This document shows positions 1-6,721 of a stretch of DNA of 12,007 bases, piece after piece. The notes below the pieces were generated by a model that did not search any database, had not been told where the DNA came from, and worked only from the letters and a program-made list of their open reading frames with translations. The DNA is from Thioalkalivibrio nitratireducens. GTDB lineage: Bacteria > Pseudomonadota > Gammaproteobacteria > Ectothiorhodospirales > Ectothiorhodospiraceae. Both the position numbers and the translations under genes were made by a program. Every line of letters begins with the position of its first letter. Within the stretch, counting starts at the first letter, position 1. Where the stretch lies: NCBI GenBank assembly GCA_011390385.1, contig JAABSN010000096.1, forward strand, positions 1-12,007. The letters run 5' to 3'.

Positions 1-976
1 CAATGCGTTGGCGCTTGCTGGAATGCGCAGTGCATGCGCCCTCTTCGACGCCCATCGAGTCGGGGATGTGTCCGATGGAATCTTGCTTGCCCGTGGAGTC
101 GAGCACCATGGCATGACCGCTCACGCCGAGCGACGCCTGCAGCGCCTGGCCGCGATCGACCCCGGCCTCACGGGCAACCAGTATTTCGTCAAGAGCACGT
201 CGCCCCGAACGGTCCTCGTGTACCCTGATGCGCTCGGCCTGGACCTCGCCCGGTGCTGTCATCACCTTGCCGCCGCGCTGGAAATACGCCGGGAGAAGGT
301 GACGATGATCGCACACGATCCTTGCAGTCCAGCGCTATACATCGCCGGCGGTCGGCACGCGTTCGATGTCATCGTCATTGCGACCGGTGCCAGTCAGAAA
401 GCCCTCGCCCTCCATCAGCCGATCCCGTCGAGGGTGGCAGGACAGATGACCCGCGTTCGCGCCTTCCTGCCCGGTATGGGAAATCTCGCAGTCACCGGTG
501 GCGGCTATTGCCTTCCTGAACGCGAGGGACAGCACTGGCTGGGCGGTACCTATCGCCGCGCGAGCGAGCGCGTGGGCATACTGGACAGCGACAATCTGGA
601 AAACCTCCGGAAGTTATCCTGGCTGGATCCGTCGCTGAAAGACGTCGACGGAATCCCGGTGACTGCCGCCTGGTCCGGAATCCGGGCCGTGTTTCCGGAC
701 CGTTTCCCGATGGTTGGCGCATTGAGCGCGATAGAGGCCTCCGGCGATTCCGGGCACATTCACGACTGCGAAGGCGATCGCCGCCAGAATGTTTTTCTCA
801 ACCTCGGATATGGTTCGCGCGGCCTTTTGTATGCGCCGCTGGCTGCCCAGATCCTTGCTGACCGTATCTGCGGCCTTCCCGAACCGTTGCCTGACGTCCT
901 CAGCCGGTTGTTTTCACCACAGCGATTCGAGCCTTTCAGCTCATCACGCACCCAGTCTCCCGAGAAGACACCATAA
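1..976 (+). CDS. mnmC: FAD-dependent oxidoreductase, probably C-terminal (MnmC2) part of the tRNA 5-methylaminomethyl-2-thiouridine enzyme MnmC; 5' partial
   Basis: The reading frame is already open at the first base (first full codon at 2) and stops with TAA at 974-976, so the N-terminus lies outside. The visible 324 residues resemble the DAO-type FAD domain of MnmC, which oxidises carboxymethylaminomethyl-uridine at the tRNA wobble base before its methylation. Supporting segments are 'LGGTYRRASE', 'GIRAVFPDRFPMVGAL' and 'GYGSRGLLYAPLAAQILA'. The last matches the E. coli MnmC segment 'LGSRGLCSAPLCAEILA' as I remember it, and 'PLPDVLSRLFSPQRF' fits the family's C-terminal end. The FAD GxGxxG motif and any N-terminal methyltransferase domain would lie upstream, so bifunctional mnmC and stand-alone mnmC2 cannot be told apart. 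A tail of about 20 residues rich in Ser and Pro follows the conserved end. It has no evident link to the haem genes downstream. Confidence 0.72.
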   Translation, partial: NALALAGMRSACALFDAHRVGDVSDGILLARGVEHHGMTAHAERRLQRLAAIDPGLTGNQYFVKSTSPRTVLVYPDALGLDLARCCHHLAAALEIRREKVTMIAHDPCSPALYIAGGRHAFDVIVIATGASQKALALHQPIPSRVAGQMTRVRAFLPGMGNLAVTGGGYCLPEREGQHWLGGTYRRASERVGILDSDNLENLRKLSWLDPSLKDVDGIPVTAAWSGIRAVFPDRFPMVGALSAIEASGDSGHIHDCEGDRRQNVFLNLGYGSRGLLYAPLAAQILADRICGLPEPLPDVLSRLFSPQRFEPFSSSRTQSPEKTP

Positions 977-1058
977 AGAGGTTGCCTGGCTGGCATACCC
1001 TGGAAACGCGGCTTGCTTGGCAACAACATGAAGGAGGAGAAAACAACTGCCAACAGCG

Positions 1059-1075
1059 GCCGGATTCCTCCCGGC
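1059..1075 (+). terminator. Weak stem-loop downstream of the mnmC-like gene, possible terminator
   Basis: GCCGG (1059-1063) pairs with CCGGC (1071-1075) around a 7-nt loop, about 80 nt after the mnmC-like stop. A short TTTT follows about 8 nt later. The stem has only 5 bp and the T run is not adjacent, so this is a poor intrinsic terminator. An alternative pairing of GGAGGA (1033-1038) with TCCTCC (1066-1071) competes with it. Confidence 0.2.
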
Positions 1076-1190
1076 AACCGTCTTTTCGATGATAATGCGT
1101 CTTATCCGCATGTCAAGCCGACGGGCCGAACTCGAACCACAGCACGCCGCATCCTCGTGAAAATCGCCGGCAAGCCTGCGCAGATCATGC

Positions 1191-1218
1191 TTGACTATTG
1201 AACACGAATGATTATCAT
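1191..1218 (+). promoter_or_regulatory. Sigma-70-like promoter of the haem uptake operon
   Basis: A -35 hexamer TTGACT (1191-1196, 5/6 to consensus) is followed after 16 nt by TATCAT (1213-1218, 5/6 to TATAAT). Transcription would start near 1225. It is the best-matching promoter I see upstream of the receptor gene, and its -10 element lies inside the Fur box, the usual geometry for iron repression. Confidence 0.62.
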
Positions 1219-1222
1219 AAGC
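1204..1222 (+). promoter_or_regulatory. Fur box (ferric uptake regulator operator)
   Basis: The core ATGATTATCAT (1208-1218) is a perfect 11-nt palindrome. Aligned to the 19-bp Fur consensus GATAATGATWATCATTATC, positions 1204-1222 match at 14 of 19 sites by hand count. The site covers the -10 element of the predicted promoter, so Fe-Fur binding would block RNA polymerase. A looser GATAA/TTATC pair at 1091-1106 could be a diverged second site, but it is too short for a full box. The location ahead of a haem receptor is what Fur control of haem uptake predicts. Confidence 0.8.
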
Positions 1223-1224
1223 GT

Positions 1225-1460
1225 ACCTTGTTTTTGACCATGTTTGGATAACGCGATCCGCTGAGTCCAGCATCCGCTGCACGATGCCGCCACGGCATGC
1301 AGCCGCATGGTTTAAAAGGCCGCCACCCAGCCCCCGGCATTCGCCGAACCCGCCAGGTAGCACACATCCGTGATGCATACTGCGGTGGCACGTTGGCGCC
1401 TGGATTCGCTCATGCCCCCGCCCTGTAACTGGAAACCGCGTTCAGCGGTCGGGAGTTGGC
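1225..1460 (+). other. Long structured 5' leader of the haem operon
   Basis: If transcription starts near 1225, the leader before the receptor start codon is about 236 nt. It contains a strong hairpin at 1276-1303: GCTGCA, a 3-nt bulge, TGCCG, loop cca, CGGCA, TGCAGC. A small CGGC/GCCG hairpin lies at 1335-1346. CCGC/GCGG at 1436-1448 ends just before the Shine-Dalgarno GGGAG (1451-1455, 5 nt from ATG 1461). I see no open frame with a ribosome site and no complete known riboswitch. Post-transcriptional control through these structures is inference only. Confidence 0.4.
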
Positions 1461-3497
1461 ATGTTTCGAATCGGGCCTTCACTGCTCACTTGTCTGCTGG
1501 CCAGCATCTTGATGCCCTTGGCCTCTGCGCAGGTGGACCACACTCCTCGCAATTTCCCCGAGACCTCGCCCACGCGCCTTCAGCCCGTGGTGGTCACCGG
1601 GACCCGCACTGAACGCCTGCTCGACGACGTACCGGTCCGGACCCAGGTCATCGACAGCGCAACCATCGAAAGGCAACAGGCTCGCGACCTCGCGGATGCG
1701 TTGCGCCTGCTGCCCGGGGTTTATCTGCGCACGATCCATGGCAAGCAAGGTCAGGAAGTCTGGATGCAAGGGCTCGACAGCGACCGCATACTGGTCCTGA
1801 TCGACGGCATCCCCGCGATCGCCTCGACCGGCAGTACCGTGGACCTCACGCAGATCATGGTCGCCGATGTCGAGCGCATCGAGATCGTTCGTGGCGCCAC
1901 CTCCGCGCTCTACGGATCCTCTGCGATGGGCGGGATCATCAACGTGATCACGCGTCGCCCAGGCGCCCTCGCCTATCGACTGCAGGCCGAACTGGGCGCC
2001 TACGATTCGCGTGGCGACGGCAACCCGCCCCACGGTGGCCATCTGCTCGGGCACTGGAGTCGCGGTGGTGACAGATTCTCCGCCGACATCACCGGAGACT
2101 GGCGCCGGGACGACGGGTTCTCGCTGGACCCTGATCGTTTCGCCCAGGACATCCACGGCATCGAGCATCTCAATCTGTCCGCCCGCGGCGCCTGGCACAT
2201 TTCGCCGCAAACCGCCCTGAGTCTGCGCCCGACATGGCTGCGGGAGGAAAAGTCGCAAAGGATATCCGTATCTCTGCCCGGCGGGCTCGAAGGTCGCCGA
2301 GTCAAGAAGGAGACCGTCCGCCAACCCGGGCTCGTCGCCGACCTGACCCACGCCACGGGGTCCGCTGGCGACTTGCGTCTGACCGGGTCCTGGTCCCGCT
2401 TCGAAAACACCACCTCCGAACATTCCGTCTCCGGTGCACCGCTGACCCAGCGCGACGCGACGATTGTTTCGCAACGCCTGGAAGGCCAATGGAGTACCTG
2501 GTGGGGCGATCGTCACTGGCTGACGCTGGGCGCGGTCACACGCGAAGAACGCCTGGATCAGACCAAGGACAACTGGATCGGTGGCGTGCGCGTCCGCGAA
2601 AACGAGATCGAGCCTGGCGCCCGCCACCGGAACCACGAGGTCTTCATCCAGGACAACATTTTTCTGGGCGAGCACCTGGAAATTCTTCCCGGGGTTCGGC
2701 TGCAACGAGACAGTGACTTCGGCGGTTTTGTTGCGCCAAGCCTGAACCTGAAACGACGCCTGGATCGCAACGACGGCCGGATCAACCTGCGCGCCGCGCT
2801 TGGGCGCGGCTATCGGGTCCCCAATCTCAAGGAACGCTATTTCGAGTTCGATCAGAGCAGTCTGGGTTACATGGTGCTCGGCAATCCCGACCTGCAACCC
2901 GAAAAATCAATCAGCCTGCAACTCGGCGCCGAATGGCTGCCGTCGAATAAACGCGCTCCCAGACTCGACGTCAACCTGTTTCAAAATCAGATCCGTGACC
3001 TTATTACCACTGAATTCAATCCCGAGCGCACGGAACGCGAGGGGCTGCAGGTATTCGATTACCGCAACCTGGCTCGCGCCCGAACCTGGGGCGTGGAAAC
3101 CAACCTCGCCTGGCAACTGCACCCGCAATGGCGATGGGATTTCGGATACACCTGGTTGCAGACAGAAAACCGCGATACTGGCAACGACCTGGCCCGCCGA
3201 CCGGAGCACCAGATCAAGACCGAGTTGAGCTTTCACCGCAACCGGCTACAGCTTTCAGCCGGGGCCGAGTATCAATCCAGCGAATTCGTCGATAGCGACA
3301 ACACCACGCGCTCTCCGGCATGGACCCGAGTCCAATTGCGCGCAGCCTGGCAACAGGGGGCCGTTACCTGGCTCGCTGGCATCAACAATGTGTTCGATCA
3401 GGTCCCCGAAGCCGGCGACCCTGACGATTTCAGCCCGAAACAGGGCCGTTATGTCTACGCAGGACTGCGCGTGAACGGACCGTTTCTTTCCCGATGA
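1461..3497 (+). CDS. hmuR: TonB-dependent outer-membrane haem receptor (HmuR-like)
   Basis: This 678-residue protein would import haem, or haem stripped from haemoproteins, across the outer membrane using TonB energy. ATG 1461 is preceded by GGGAG at 5-nt spacing. The first ~23 residues form a signal peptide ending ASA|Q. A TonB-box-like 'PVVVTGTR' sits at 42-49, then a plug domain to about residue 165 ('LVLIDGIP', 'VERIEIVRGATSALYGSSA', 'GGIINVITRR'). The rest is a 22-strand-type barrel rich in alternating aromatic segments. YRVP (451-454) and NPDL (475-478) correspond to the haem-receptor FRAP/NPNL motifs, closest to the YRAP/NPDL of P. gingivalis HmuR. The histidine usually found between them is absent, while His93 in the plug lies near HmuR His95. 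The C-terminus ends FLSR rather than in an aromatic residue. A siderophore or cobalamin receptor is the alternative, but the HmuY and HmuS neighbours favour haem. Confidence 0.85.
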   Translation: MFRIGPSLLTCLLASILMPLASAQVDHTPRNFPETSPTRLQPVVVTGTRTERLLDDVPVRTQVIDSATIERQQARDLADALRLLPGVYLRTIHGKQGQEVWMQGLDSDRILVLIDGIPAIASTGSTVDLTQIMVADVERIEIVRGATSALYGSSAMGGIINVITRRPGALAYRLQAELGAYDSRGDGNPPHGGHLLGHWSRGGDRFSADITGDWRRDDGFSLDPDRFAQDIHGIEHLNLSARGAWHISPQTALSLRPTWLREEKSQRISVSLPGGLEGRRVKKETVRQPGLVADLTHATGSAGDLRLTGSWSRFENTTSEHSVSGAPLTQRDATIVSQRLEGQWSTWWGDRHWLTLGAVTREERLDQTKDNWIGGVRVRENEIEPGARHRNHEVFIQDNIFLGEHLEILPGVRLQRDSDFGGFVAPSLNLKRRLDRNDGRINLRAALGRGYRVPNLKERYFEFDQSSLGYMVLGNPDLQPEKSISLQLGAEWLPSNKRAPRLDVNLFQNQIRDLITTEFNPERTEREGLQVFDYRNLARARTWGVETNLAWQLHPQWRWDFGYTWLQTENRDTGNDLARRPEHQIKTELSFHRNRLQLSAGAEYQSSEFVDSDNTTRSPAWTRVQLRAAWQQGAVTWLAGINNVFDQVPEAGDPDDFSPKQGRYVYAGLRVNGPFLSR

Positions 3498-3508
3498 ATC
3501 CGACTGAC

Positions 3509-3513
3509 AGGAG
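3509..3513 (+). promoter_or_regulatory. Shine-Dalgarno site deciding the HmuY-like start
   Basis: AGGAG lies 7 nt before ATG 3521 and supports that start over the in-frame ATG 3494, which overlaps the receptor stop codon (ATGA) but has no clear ribosome site. Confidence 0.6.
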
Positions 3514-3520
3514 TATTTTC

Positions 3521-4702
3521 ATGCCCTCGGCAACCCCTTTGCAATTGCTCGCGGCGACCGTTGCCGCCCTTTCCCTCACAGCCTGCGGTGGCGGCTCCAG
3601 TGGTGGTGGATCCAATGCGGGTGGTGGGGACGGGCCACCACCCGCCCCGGAACTGCAGTCACTGAACGTCGACGCGACCAACTATAGCGATTATGTCCAC
3701 GTCAACCTGCACACGGGCCAGATCGTCGAAGTTGCCGCGCAGGCGGAAGCCTCACCCGGGTGGCATATTGCTCTGCGCCGTTTCAATGTGAAACTCAACG
3801 GCGGCACCTCAGGGCCGGGGAATGTGGCTGGAGCCCTGATCGGGGCACAGGACGATTTTTACGACGACGGCACACCCATCGCAAGCCGTTTCAGCAACGC
3901 AACCGAAGACAGCGAACGACCATTGCTGATGGCCGATTTCGCCGAACCCGATGCGTCCGACTGGGTCAGCGACAGCATCACCACCGTGCTGCGCGGCACC
4001 AGCGCAACCGACGGCGGCTGGTATCTCTATAACTTCGCCGACGGGACGATGCTTCCGAACCCGGACCGTGGTTGGCTGCTCCGCTCCGGAGAAGGCAACA
4101 GCTACGCGCGAATGCGCATGACCGGGCTTGTCTTTGACACCCGTTCCGGCAATGGCGTCGAGAATTTCCGCTTCGAATTCGATGTGCAACCGGCGGGTGT
4201 CGGTCAGTTCACCCACCAGGCAACGTTCGAAGGATCGTTGCCACCCGGGGGCGGCGAAGTCTGCTTCGATTTCGACGCGAACCAGACGGCCGACTGCACC
4301 GGCACTGCGTGGGATCTCAAGATCGGCTTTCTGGGGCGGTCGTTTTTCCTGCGCAGCAACGGCGGGGTTAGCGGTGACGGCAATGGCGCCGCGTTCGGGC
4401 CGTTCGACTGGGCGACACTTTCCACCTATGCCAGCGCCACCATGGACCCTGGCGGCACCCCACTGGCCGGGCTTTACACCGCGGACAGTTCCAGCGGCAT
4501 TTTCAGCGAGCAACCCTGGTACGCATACAGCCTCGCGGGCCAGAACCGGCTGTGGCCGAATTACCGCGTCTACCTGATCGACACCGATCGCAACGACGAC
4601 GACGCGCCGCGCTACGCGCTTCAGATTACGGGTTATTACAACGACGCCGGAATCTCGGGGCACATCCGCCTGCGCTACCGGCCGGTTTCCGCGCCTGAAT
4701 AA
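3521..4702 (+). CDS. hmuY: Outer-membrane lipoprotein with two tandem HmuY-like haem-binding repeats
   Basis: This is a 393-residue putative haemophore lipoprotein. A hydrophobic leader ends in the lipobox LTAC (Cys22), followed by a Gly/Ser-rich and Pro-rich linker to about residue 46. Two repeats follow. The first has W81 and 'NGGTSGPGNVAGALIG', then 'GWYLYNFADG' and a beta-rich end ('ARMRMTGLVFD', 'FRFEFDVQPA'). The second has W264 and 'NGGVSGDGNGAAFG', then 'PWYAYSLAG' and 'YALQITGYYND', 'HIRLRYRPV'. The matching tryptophans are 183 residues apart. P. gingivalis HmuY is about half this length and binds haem through two histidines. Here repeat 1 has His60, His64 and His82, and repeat 2 only His381, so the ligands may differ. 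Starting at 3521 the leader lacks a basic residue; starting at 3494 it would gain Arg6, so that start is possible. The gene lies 23 nt after hmuR, so the two are surely co-transcribed. Confidence 0.72.
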   Translation: MPSATPLQLLAATVAALSLTACGGGSSGGGSNAGGGDGPPPAPELQSLNVDATNYSDYVHVNLHTGQIVEVAAQAEASPGWHIALRRFNVKLNGGTSGPGNVAGALIGAQDDFYDDGTPIASRFSNATEDSERPLLMADFAEPDASDWVSDSITTVLRGTSATDGGWYLYNFADGTMLPNPDRGWLLRSGEGNSYARMRMTGLVFDTRSGNGVENFRFEFDVQPAGVGQFTHQATFEGSLPPGGGEVCFDFDANQTADCTGTAWDLKIGFLGRSFFLRSNGGVSGDGNGAAFGPFDWATLSTYASATMDPGGTPLAGLYTADSSSGIFSEQPWYAYSLAGQNRLWPNYRVYLIDTDRNDDDAPRYALQITGYYNDAGISGHIRLRYRPVSAPE

Positions 4703-4778
4703 AGCCGCCAACCCACGGCCCGCCGGCCCGCCCCACCCAAGCCGGCGCCAAAACGCAATCTTGGTCAAGGAGATGATA

Positions 4779-5846
4779 ATGGACATGTTTCGCATGGAAC
4801 CGCCAGCACACAGTCTGCACCAGGCCTGGCATCAACTGCGCCAGCAAAACCCTCGGGTGCGCGCCCGGGACGGAGCACGGCAACTCGGGGTCAGCGAGGG
4901 CGAGCTGGTGGCGAGCGGCTGCGGCACGACGACGGTACGCCTGCGCCCGCAGTGGCGACATGTGCTGCAGGCACTCGAACAACTCGGCCCGGTGATGGCA
5001 TTGACCCGGAACGAACATGCAGTGCACGAGCGCCATGGGGTGTACCGCAACCTCAGGATCTTCGGCAACATGGGTCTCGTGCTGGACCAGGGAATCGACC
5101 TGCGTCTGTTCCTCGCACACTGGCACCACGGTTTTGCGGTCTCCGAACCTGCGGCCAACGGGACCCGTCACAGCCTGCAGTTCTTCGACAGCGACGGCAA
5201 CGCCGTGCACAAGGTCTATACCACCGAAAACAGCCGTGAAGACAGCTTCGAAAGCATCGTGAACCGGTTTCGAAGCCCCGATCAAACACCTGGGCTGACC
5301 GTGATCGACAGACCCACCGCCCCACCTGCACAACCCGATGCAGCGGTCGATCAACCGGGTCTGCGTCGCCACTGGGACGCCCTGCAGGATACGCATGACT
5401 TCCACGACATGCTCCAGCAGTTCGGCGTCACGCGCATCCAGGCCATGCGGCTTGCGGGGGGCGAACGAGCCATCGAAGTCGACCCGGATGCGCTGCGTGA
5501 AGTCCTCGAAAGCGCCCGCGACGCGGACCTGCCCATCATGGTGTTCGTGGGCAACCCAGGCGTCGTACAGATTCACACCGGCGCAATCTCCCGGCTCCAC
5601 GCGGTCGGCGAGTGGTACAACGTGCTCGATCCCGACTTCAATCTCCACATAAGGCAACCCGCCATCGATAGCGCCTGGATGGTAAAAAAACCCACCGTCG
5701 ACGGGCCGGTTCACTCGCTGGAACTGTACGACGCCGATGGGCTGCTGATTCTCCAGGTCTTCGGTGCGCGCAAGCCCGGAAAACCCGAAGACCTGGTCTG
5801 GCGCTCATTGATCCAATGCCTGAAGCCGTTCCGGAAACGCGCATGA
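4779..5846 (+). CDS. hmuS: Haem-degrading / haem-trafficking protein of the HemS/HmuS/ChuS family
   Basis: This 355-residue cytosolic protein would take haem delivered by the ABC transporter and store, pass on or degrade it. ATG 4779 is chosen because AAGGAG (4767-4772) lies 6 nt upstream; the in-frame ATG 4773 abuts that site. The family's two-repeat architecture is intact. The first half (about 20-165) carries 'NEHAVHERHGVY' (from N78), 'IDLRLF', 'WHHGFAV' and 'SLQFFDSDGNAVHKVY'. The second (about 195-350) carries 'DTHDF', 'IMVFVGNPGVVQIHTG' (from I253), 'WYNVLDPDFNLHI' and 'WMVKKPTVDGPVHSLELYD'. His206 in 'DTHDF' probably corresponds to the haem-ligand histidine of PhuS (His209) and ChuS (His193); that alignment is from memory. 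Length is normal for the family. The stop overlaps the next start as ATGA. Enzymatic versus purely carrier function cannot be decided from sequence. Confidence 0.9.
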   Translation: MDMFRMEPPAHSLHQAWHQLRQQNPRVRARDGARQLGVSEGELVASGCGTTTVRLRPQWRHVLQALEQLGPVMALTRNEHAVHERHGVYRNLRIFGNMGLVLDQGIDLRLFLAHWHHGFAVSEPAANGTRHSLQFFDSDGNAVHKVYTTENSREDSFESIVNRFRSPDQTPGLTVIDRPTAPPAQPDAAVDQPGLRRHWDALQDTHDFHDMLQQFGVTRIQAMRLAGGERAIEVDPDALREVLESARDADLPIMVFVGNPGVVQIHTGAISRLHAVGEWYNVLDPDFNLHIRQPAIDSAWMVKKPTVDGPVHSLELYDADGLLILQVFGARKPGKPEDLVWRSLIQCLKPFRKRA

Positions 5847-6721
5847 GCCCGGCCAGACGACGCGTACTGCAAGGCCTCCTCGCTCTTTCGGGGTTGGTTT
5901 CGGGATTACCGCTGGCGGCTTCCGGATCGGGCCGATTGATCAGTGTCGGTGGGTCCGTGACCGAAACGGTGTTTGCACTCGGTGCCGCCGACCAACTCGT
6001 CGGTGTCGATACCAGCAGTATCTACCCGGAATCCGCGCGCGAGTTGCCCAAAGTGGGTTACCAGCGCGTCCTGTCCGCGGAGGGCATCCTGTCCCTGCGT
6101 CCGACGCTGTTGCTCAGCGATGAGCAGGCGGGACCGGCAACGGTGATCCAGCAGTTGCGCGCAGCGGGACTACCCGTCCAGACGGTGCCTTCAGCCGCCA
6201 CGGGTGCGGCTGTGAGCGAGAAGATTCTGGTGATCGGTCGTACTCTGGACCGCGCCGCGCGCGCCGAACAACTGGCCCGAAGGGTTGCGCGCCAACTCCG
6301 ATCGGTTGCAGTCGCGCTGACGGGTCTGGAGCCGGGGCCAAAAGTGCTGCTTCTGCTTGCCCACGGTCGGGGGTCACCCCTGGGAGCCGGCAGTGATACC
6401 CAGGCGGAGGCCATGATCCGTATGGCGGGTGGCCGGAATGCACTGCGGGGATTCCGTGGCTACAAGCCGGTGTCCCCGGAAGCTGTGGTAGCAGCCGCAC
6501 CGGATGTGATCGTCTTGCCCGAGCAGTCCCTGCAGTCGCTCGGGGGGCTCGACGCGGCCCTGGCTGCATCCGGATTGAGTGCCACTCCCGCAGCGCGGAA
6601 GGGTCGGATCGTGGTCCTGGATATGCTGTACCTGCTGGGCATGGGACCACGCACGGGAGACGCGGTGATTGAACTCGCCGCAGCCTTTCACCCCGGACTC
6701 GAACCGAGCCTCGACTCGTGA
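5843..6721 (+). CDS. hmuT: Haemin ABC transporter periplasmic binding protein
   Basis: This 292-residue class III (BtuF/HmuT-type) binding protein would carry haem from the receptor to the HmuUV permease. ATG 5843 overlaps the hmuS stop (ATGA) and has GGAA six nt upstream. It gives a clean leader: 'MSPARRRVLQG', then a hydrophobic core to about Ala28 with no lipobox cysteine. The arginine cluster is loosely Tat-like. An upstream ATG at 5816 would add nine residues and spoil the leader. After cleavage come 'RLISVGGSVTETVFALG', 'LVGVDTSSIYPE' and 'KVGYQRVLSAEGILSLRP'. Tyr73 in VGYQR matches the axial haem tyrosine of PhuT/ShuT-type proteins. The C-terminal lobe has 'AEAMIRMAGGRNA', 'SPEAVVAAAPDVIVLPE' and 'LYLLGMGPRTGDAV'. 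The vitamin B12 protein BtuF shares the fold, but the Tyr motif and context indicate haem. Confidence 0.9.
   Translation: MSPARRRVLQGLLALSGLVSGLPLAASGSGRLISVGGSVTETVFALGAADQLVGVDTSSIYPESARELPKVGYQRVLSAEGILSLRPTLLLSDEQAGPATVIQQLRAAGLPVQTVPSAATGAAVSEKILVIGRTLDRAARAEQLARRVARQLRSVAVALTGLEPGPKVLLLLAHGRGSPLGAGSDTQAEAMIRMAGGRNALRGFRGYKPVSPEAVVAAAPDVIVLPEQSLQSLGGLDAALAASGLSATPAARKGRIVVLDMLYLLGMGPRTGDAVIELAAAFHPGLEPSLDS

Noticed and set aside
1028..1201. Small open frame of 57 codons (MKEEKTT...) between mnmC and the Fur box
   Set aside because: There is no Shine-Dalgarno before the ATG (AAGGAGGAG lies inside the frame), no recognisable motif, and it would end over the promoter.
1411..1460. Cobalamin-riboswitch-like wording (GCCCCCGCCCTGTAACTGG, then GGTCGGGAGTTGGC) just before the receptor gene
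   Set aside because: It loosely recalls conserved B12 riboswitch pieces, but the large intervening region and the upstream GGGAA/GGTG elements are missing, and the B12-box match is poor. The Fur box and hmuS indicate haem and iron control. A covariance-model scan would settle it.
1479..2897. Long minus-strand open frame of 472 codons inside hmuR
   Set aside because: It is a shadow of the high-GC receptor gene on the other strand: no domain motifs, Gly/Ala/Val-biased, and hmuR is unambiguous.
3809..5714. Minus-strand open frames of 328 and 362 codons across the hmuY and hmuS genes
   Set aside because: They lie antisense to confident genes, cross gene boundaries and show no family motifs; they arise from high GC codon use.
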